Part shown: positions 59,764 to 64,000 of the stretch, in pieces
Numbering within the stretch: position 1 is the stretch's first letter
How the letters are laid out: every line of letters starts with the position of its first letter
Assembly: GCF_000336635.1 (NCBI RefSeq)
Contig: NZ_AOLY01000042.1
Location: 77,745-141,744 of the forward strand
Origin: Haloarcula japonica DSM 6131
Lineage (GTDB): Archaea > Halobacteriota > Halobacteria > Halobacteriales > Haloarculaceae
DNA length: 64,000 bases
Direction of reading: 5' to 3'
Made by a program: the position numbers and the translations under genes
Notes under the pieces: generated by a model
What the model saw: only the letters and a program-made list of their open reading frames with translations
Told to the model about the DNA's origin: nothing
The model's database searches: none

Positions 59764-61683
59764 ATGAACAAACAATCGATCACGCAGTACTACCGGAACC
59801 ACCGGAAGGCCATCGTCACGGCGACAAGCGGCCTGCTGTACGGCGGTGGCTGGAGTCTCGGCTACCTCACGAGTTTCGAGATGGCAAGCGCCGCCATCCT
59901 CGTCCTCGCGACGGTCGTGGGTGGCTACGACATCGCCAAGACCGCTTACCACGAGGTCACCAACCGGACGCTCGGCATCAAGACGCTGGTGACGCTGGCC
60001 GCCATCGGTGCTATCGTCATCGGGGAGTACTGGGAAGCCGCCGCCGTCGTCTTCCTGTTCAGCCTTGGCAGCTACCTCGAAGGCCGGACGATGCGGAAGA
60101 CCCGGACGGCACTTCAGGAGCTACTGGAGATGACGCCCGACACGGCGACCGTCCGTCGCGACGGGACACTCCAAAAGGTCTCCGCCCGCGATGTCGAAGA
60201 GGGCGAAGTCGTCGTCGTAAAGCCGGGCGGGAAGATCCCGGTCGACGGAACCGTCGTCGACGGCGAGAGCGCAGTCAACCAGGCGCCGGTCACCGGCGAG
60301 AGCGCGCCCGTCCACAAGGCCGACAGCGACGAGGTGTACGCCGGGACGGTCAACCAGGAGGGCGCGCTAGAAATCCGGACGACGGGAGCGGGATCGGATA
60401 CGACTCTCGAACGGATCATCCGTCGCGTCGAGGAGGCCCAGGAGGCTCAGTCGCCCACGGAGAGTCTCATCGACCGGTTCGCGAAGTACTACACGCCGGC
60501 CGTCATTGCCCTGGCTATCGGCGCGTACGCGGTCACGCAGAACGCGATCCTGTCGCTGACGCTGCTGGTCATCGGCTGTCCGGGCGCGCTGGTCATCGGG
60601 CCACCGGTCAGCATCGTCTCGGCCATCGGTAACGCCGCCCGGTCGGGCGTGCTGATGAAGGGCGGCGAACACCTCGAACGCGCCGGCAAGATCGATCTCG
60701 TCGCCTTCGACAAGACGGGGACGCTCACGAAGGGCGAGACCACCGTCTCCGGTATCGAGGGGTTCGGCGTCGCCGCCGCCGACGTCCTCTCGCTCGCAGC
60801 GACCGCCGAGAAGAAGAGCGAACACCACCTCGCGGACGCCATCGTCGACATGGCCCGCGAACGCCAGACGGCTGCGACGGACGGTGGAGCGACGGTCGCC
60901 CAAGCGGACGATACGGACGTGGGGCGCAGGTCGGTCCCCGATCCCGACGACTTCGACGTGGTCGCCGGCAAGGGCGTCATCGCCCATGCCGATGGCCAGG
61001 AAGTCGTCGTCGGCAACCGCGCGCTGCTGGACGACCGCGACGTCGATGTCCCCGATCGGGTCGCCGACTACGTCCGCGAGCGTGAGGGGCGCGGCGAGAC
61101 AGTCGTCCACGTCGTTCGGGACGGGGACATCATCGGCGCGATTGCGATGCGGGACGAGCTCCGGGAGGCCGCTCCTGGGGTCGTCGCGGCGCTCCAAGAC
61201 GCTGGCATCGAGACGGTGATGCTCACCGGCGACAACGAGCGGACGGCCGCTGCCGTTGCCGAGGAGGTCGGTATCGACGAGTACCGTGCCGAACTCCTCC
61301 CCGAGGACAAGCAGTCCGTCATCGAGGGCTACCAGGCCGACGGCCACGTCGTCGCGATGGTCGGCGACGGCATCAACGACGCGCCATCGCTGGCCACTGC
61401 CGATGTCGGCATCGCGATGGGTGCTGCGGGAACGGACACCGCTATCGAAACGGCTGACATGGCGTTGATGGCCGACGACCTCGAACGCATCCCGTACGCG
61501 GTCAAACTCAGCAAGGCGACGCGCTGGAACGTCCTCGAGAACGTCGGGCTCGCGGTGCTGACCGTGACCGTCCTCCTCGCGGGCGTGCTCACCAGCTACG
61601 TCACCCTCGCGTCGGGAATGCTGGTCCACGAGGCCAGCGTCCTCCTCGTCATCCTCAACGGGATGCGACTGCTCCGCTACTGA
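59764..61683 (+). CDS. P1B-type ATPase with CPG motif (P1B-4-like)
   Basis: 639 residues without an HMA domain. The transmembrane metal site reads CPG at 272-274 (GCPGALVIGPPVS) in place of SPC or CPC. The phosphorylation site DKTGT has its Asp near 316; TGES and GDGINDAP are intact; the N-domain has SEHH in place of SEHP. The last helix has GMLVHEASVLLVILNGMRLLRY, which resembles the HEG(G/S)T signature of P1B-4 pumps for Co, Fe or Zn. Metal identity cannot be read from sequence. It shares an operon with the HMA protein and perhaps the FmdE-like gene. Confidence 0.88.
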   Translation: MNKQSITQYYRNHRKAIVTATSGLLYGGGWSLGYLTSFEMASAAILVLATVVGGYDIAKTAYHEVTNRTLGIKTLVTLAAIGAIVIGEYWEAAAVVFLFSLGSYLEGRTMRKTRTALQELLEMTPDTATVRRDGTLQKVSARDVEEGEVVVVKPGGKIPVDGTVVDGESAVNQAPVTGESAPVHKADSDEVYAGTVNQEGALEIRTTGAGSDTTLERIIRRVEEAQEAQSPTESLIDRFAKYYTPAVIALAIGAYAVTQNAILSLTLLVIGCPGALVIGPPVSIVSAIGNAARSGVLMKGGEHLERAGKIDLVAFDKTGTLTKGETTVSGIEGFGVAAADVLSLAATAEKKSEHHLADAIVDMARERQTAATDGGATVAQADDTDVGRRSVPDPDDFDVVAGKGVIAHADGQEVVVGNRALLDDRDVDVPDRVADYVREREGRGETVVHVVRDGDIIGAIAMRDELREAAPGVVAALQDAGIETVMLTGDNERTAAAVAEEVGIDEYRAELLPEDKQSVIEGYQADGHVVAMVGDGINDAPSLATADVGIAMGAAGTDTAIETADMALMADDLERIPYAVKLSKATRWNVLENVGLAVLTVTVLLAGVLTSYVTLASGMLVHEASVLLVILNGMRLLRY

Positions 61684-61711
61684 CCACGAGACACGATCAC
61701 AACCACAACTC

Positions 61712-62365
61712 ATGACATCGAATTCGACTGCGACTGACACGACCCAGACGAGAACCAATTGGCAGGTCGACTACGACGCCGACCCGATCGAAATCCGCGA
61801 CCCCGTCGCGGAGGCCCTCGGCGTCCTCGAACCGGGCGAGCCGTTCGTCGTCACCTACCGGGACGCGGTGAAAGAAGCCGGACACTCCTGTCCGACAGCC
61901 TCGGGTGCCTATCGGATCGTCCAGCTCGGGCTCGACGCCCTGTATCCCGACGACTATCCAGTCCGGAGCGAAATCGAGGTCCAGACGGCCGGCCCGCAGG
62001 ACGATGCCGCGTACGGCGTGATGAGCCGCATCATCTCGTACGTGACTGGCGCGACCGGCGATGACGGATTCAGCGGGCTCGCCGGCGGCTATGGCGGCCG
62101 CCGCGACCTCCTGCGCTTCGACGCGTTCGACCCGGACACGGCGGACCCGACGTTCCGGTTCCGGCGAACCGACACGGACGAGACCGTCGAAGTGACCTAC
62201 CACGTCAGCGACGTTCCTGACGGTGGACCCGCAATCGGGAACCTCCAAGGGATTCTCGACGAATCGGCAACTGACCAGCAACGAGAGGCTTTCGCTGACG
62301 CCTGGCACCGCCGGGTACAGGTCGTCCTCAGCGACGACTCGCTGTTCACCGTCGACGCGGTGTGA
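61712..62365 (+). CDS. FmdE-like metal-binding protein
   Basis: 217 residues. The core is YRDAVKEAGHSCPTASGAYRIVQLGLDALYPDDYPVRSEIEV with His58 and Cys60, as in the FwdE/FmdE family, and a later GATGDDGFSGLAGGYGGRRDLLRF loop. FmdE proteins bind zinc or molybdenum-related cofactors; no formylmethanofuran dehydrogenase is nearby. The position 28 bases after the CPG ATPase suggests a role in handling the same metal. Confidence 0.65.
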   Translation: MTSNSTATDTTQTRTNWQVDYDADPIEIRDPVAEALGVLEPGEPFVVTYRDAVKEAGHSCPTASGAYRIVQLGLDALYPDDYPVRSEIEVQTAGPQDDAAYGVMSRIISYVTGATGDDGFSGLAGGYGGRRDLLRFDAFDPDTADPTFRFRRTDTDETVEVTYHVSDVPDGGPAIGNLQGILDESATDQQREAFADAWHRRVQVVLSDDSLFTVDAV

Positions 62366-62398
62366 ACGCGACGGTCTACCCCTCTCACTCGAAATAAG

Positions 62399-63631
62399 TT
62401 ACTGCGGTACACTATCGATCTCCTCAAGGGCCTCAGTAGCGACATCACCTAACTCACCAGCCTCGATATGCGAGTACCGCTCACGAACCATCTCCTCAGA
62501 ATTATCGAGATATCGGGCCGCCACAGTATATCCGAATGCCCGGACCAGAACCTCGCCCATGCCACGACGGCCACCGTGCGGAGCAAGATAATCGTGTTTC
62601 GGATGGTCGATGTCGATCTCCGCGGCCTCCGAGAGTCGTTGGAGAATCGACCGTGCGCCGTCCGTCGTGATCGACGGCGGCCGAATGTCCTCATCGAGCG
62701 CCAGCAGCAGGTCGCGAGCGTACTCCGCACGGCGTTCAATGATTGCTTCTGGGCGTTCCCCTCGTTCGGCGAGGTTTTCCCGGACGAGCCCTGCGAGCGT
62801 CCGTTGGTCGAACGTCGGAAACACCGGCCAGCGCTCCGTTGGTGGGTCCATCAACTGGCGATAGCTTCGCAACGGCGAGATCACCGGATCGGGAAGGCTC
62901 GCGGCATCCCATTGCTGTTTCTTCCGGTAGACGTCCATACTCCCGTCGTCGACGGAGAGGTCCTCCCAGCGGACGCCGCGCCGGCGCGGGTCGTTCGGAT
63001 CGCGGAGGAGTTCGCCAACGCGGACGGCGGTGTACGCGAGGACAAACACCAGCGCCCGGTCACGAGCCGCCTTCAACGCCGCGTAGCGTGCTCGCTGCTT
63101 GTCGAGGGGATCAGTATCCTCCGGGAGTGTCGTGTACGCCTCGACGGCGTCGCGGGCCCGTTCGTCGACGTGACGGGTGAGGGCGTGGCGCTGTTCGGAC
63201 GTCCAGGCCTGCTGGTCGCCGGGCTTGCGACCGTCGTCCTCCGGCAGCGGCGCCATCGCACTCGCTCGCTGCGCGTAGTGGGCCTCAAGATATCCCTCGT
63301 TGACGCACCAGCCACACCACGCAGAGATATAGCGGTAATAGGTTTGTACTGTGTTCTGCTTGAGTCCCCGATCTCCACCGAGATGTCGGGCGTACTCCCG
63401 GAACACGCGTTCGTCGAGATCGTCGAAGGTCGGCTCGCGGCCGACGTCGTCGGCGATCCCGGTCCAGTCGTCGGCGCCGCGGTCGCCGGCGGCCCACTCG
63501 GCGAACCGTTCGAGCTCGCGTGCAGCGTTACGTCGATAGTTCCCACCGCCGCCGCCCCGGCCTTTCCCCTTGTCTTGGAGGTAGCGCTCGAAGCTGTCGT
63601 CGAGCGGCGTCGAAAGCGCTCGGTCAGGCAT
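62399..63631 (-). CDS. Tyrosine recombinase / integrase
   Basis: 410 residues. An N-terminal SAM-like core-binding domain (about 70-125) is followed by the catalytic domain: Arg204 (YTAVRVGELL), His352-x2-Arg355 (PHGGRRGMGE) and nucleophile Tyr386 (VRERYSHIE). The usual second His before the Tyr is Asp in YLDNS, common in haloarchaeal recombinases. It lies alone beside the metal locus and could have moved it, but no att sites were found by eye. It has a Gly-rich low-complexity start (KGRGGGGG). Confidence 0.9.
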   Translation of the reverse strand: MPDRALSTPLDDSFERYLQDKGKGRGGGGGNYRRNAARELERFAEWAAGDRGADDWTGIADDVGREPTFDDLDERVFREYARHLGGDRGLKQNTVQTYYRYISAWCGWCVNEGYLEAHYAQRASAMAPLPEDDGRKPGDQQAWTSEQRHALTRHVDERARDAVEAYTTLPEDTDPLDKQRARYAALKAARDRALVFVLAYTAVRVGELLRDPNDPRRRGVRWEDLSVDDGSMDVYRKKQQWDAASLPDPVISPLRSYRQLMDPPTERWPVFPTFDQRTLAGLVRENLAERGERPEAIIERRAEYARDLLLALDEDIRPPSITTDGARSILQRLSEAAEIDIDHPKHDYLAPHGGRRGMGEVLVRAFGYTVAARYLDNSEEMVRERYSHIEAGELGDVATEALEEIDSVPQ

Positions 63632-64000
63632 TCACCGGCCCTCCACCGTCCTGCAGCCCCGGTCTCGGGTCCTCTACCCTGGGGGAAGCGTCGTCGTGAG
63701 GCGGTTGCAGCATTCGTGCTTCACCGACGGCGCCGGGGTACTTCAAAGTGGTCGTGATTACCGGCGTAATCAGAACCATCGAGTACAGAAATCTCATAAC
63801 CATTTTTCCGATGATAGAAGGGTTCTATCCCGCGAAATTCGGATTTGGCCCACGGTATAAATCATATGCCGCTATACCAAAACCGCGACCGGGGAAGTCC
63901 ACGTTTTCGGGATCTCGATTTCTACCAACCACTAGCTTGGTGATACTTTGATTGGACAGCAGTACCGTGAGACGAGACAGCTATGAATTCGATAAGAATC
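63632..64000. other. 369-base right end, no gene identified
   Basis: The first 120 bases are GC-rich with a Pro/Arg-type composition on the plus strand; from about 63750 the sequence turns AT-richer. A 67-residue plus-strand frame (63748-63951) is not convincing. The shift in composition next to the integrase may mark the border of an inserted element. Confidence 0.35.

Noticed and set aside
60367..61758. 463-residue minus frame over the CPG ATPase
   Set aside because: Antisense shadow of a GC-rich gene; the composition is repetitive Asp/Arg/Val without domains.
62468..63757. 429-residue plus frame over the integrase
   Set aside because: The integrase on the other strand has all catalytic residues; this frame has none and is a shadow.
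63748..63951. 67-residue plus-strand frame at the right edge
   Set aside because: Basic, low-acid composition unlike halophile proteins and no start context or family.

Overview
This window is haloarchaeal (class Halobacteria). The proteins are acidic, most secreted proteins carry twin-arginine and lipobox N-termini, and there are halocyanins, a TFB-type transcription factor, a tRNA-Glu with archaeal architecture and many lineage-restricted haloarchaeal small proteins. I cannot name the genus. The sequence is dominated by metal handling, copper above all, with one integrase near the right end and no rRNA, CRISPR array or intact insertion sequence.

Layout. 1-5,300: an iron/DyP-type locus (DyP-like peroxidase C-terminus, two tandem P19-like lipoproteins, a large membrane protein and a zinc-finger membrane protein). 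5,480-12,700: two small membrane proteins, a zinc/cadmium-type P1B ATPase with two metal-binding domains, a CDF exporter, a SpoIIAA-like protein, an arylsulfotransferase-like protein and an HTH/DUF7521-like pair. 12,800-18,800: a small winged-helix protein, TFB, a half-size heme A synthase, DsbA-DsbB, a CPBP protease and a two-domain multicopper oxidase. 19,000-26,900: halocyanin, tRNA-Glu, unknown membrane proteins, a P1B ATPase with a CPW motif divergent from a PadR regulator, and a Fic/Doc-like protein. 27,100-32,400: CopB-type ATPase (CPH), CopZ, a second HTH/DUF7521-like pair, DoxX, a SHOCT protein and a decayed UspA. 32,600-38,400: two lipoproteins, a CBS protein, aconitase, a second CopZ and an Lrp/TRASH regulator. 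38,400-45,900: CopA (CPC), DUF7123-like and DUF63 proteins, a geranylgeranyl-reductase-like enzyme, a second DoxX and a tandem Usp. 46,300-51,600: a DUF411 lipoprotein, a Cys-rich protein, a methyltransferase, a YHS mini-protein, a second Lrp/TRASH regulator and an ABC exporter with two permeases. 51,900-57,000: a minus-strand cluster of Met-rich membrane proteins with thioredoxin, DUF302, a membrane-anchored winged-helix regulator and a permease carrying two YHS domains. 57,300-63,600: an amidohydrolase, an ArsR-like regulator divergent from a stand-alone HMA protein plus a CPG-motif ATPase, an FmdE-like protein and a tyrosine recombinase.

How the genes may work together (inference). Cytoplasmic copper would be carried by the CopZ proteins to CopA and CopB under Lrp/TRASH control. 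Outside the membrane, the multicopper oxidase, halocyanins, DUF411 protein and Met-rich SHOCT proteins would bind or oxidise copper. A degenerate motif, CTTGGAATCYRAA, lies upstream of copA, both copZ genes, the thioredoxin-halocyanin operon and possibly others, and is a candidate shared operator. The most system-like unknown is the 51,907-56,993 cluster: a membrane-bound winged-helix protein with a Met-rich exposed loop sits beside several Met-rich membrane proteins and a YHS permease.
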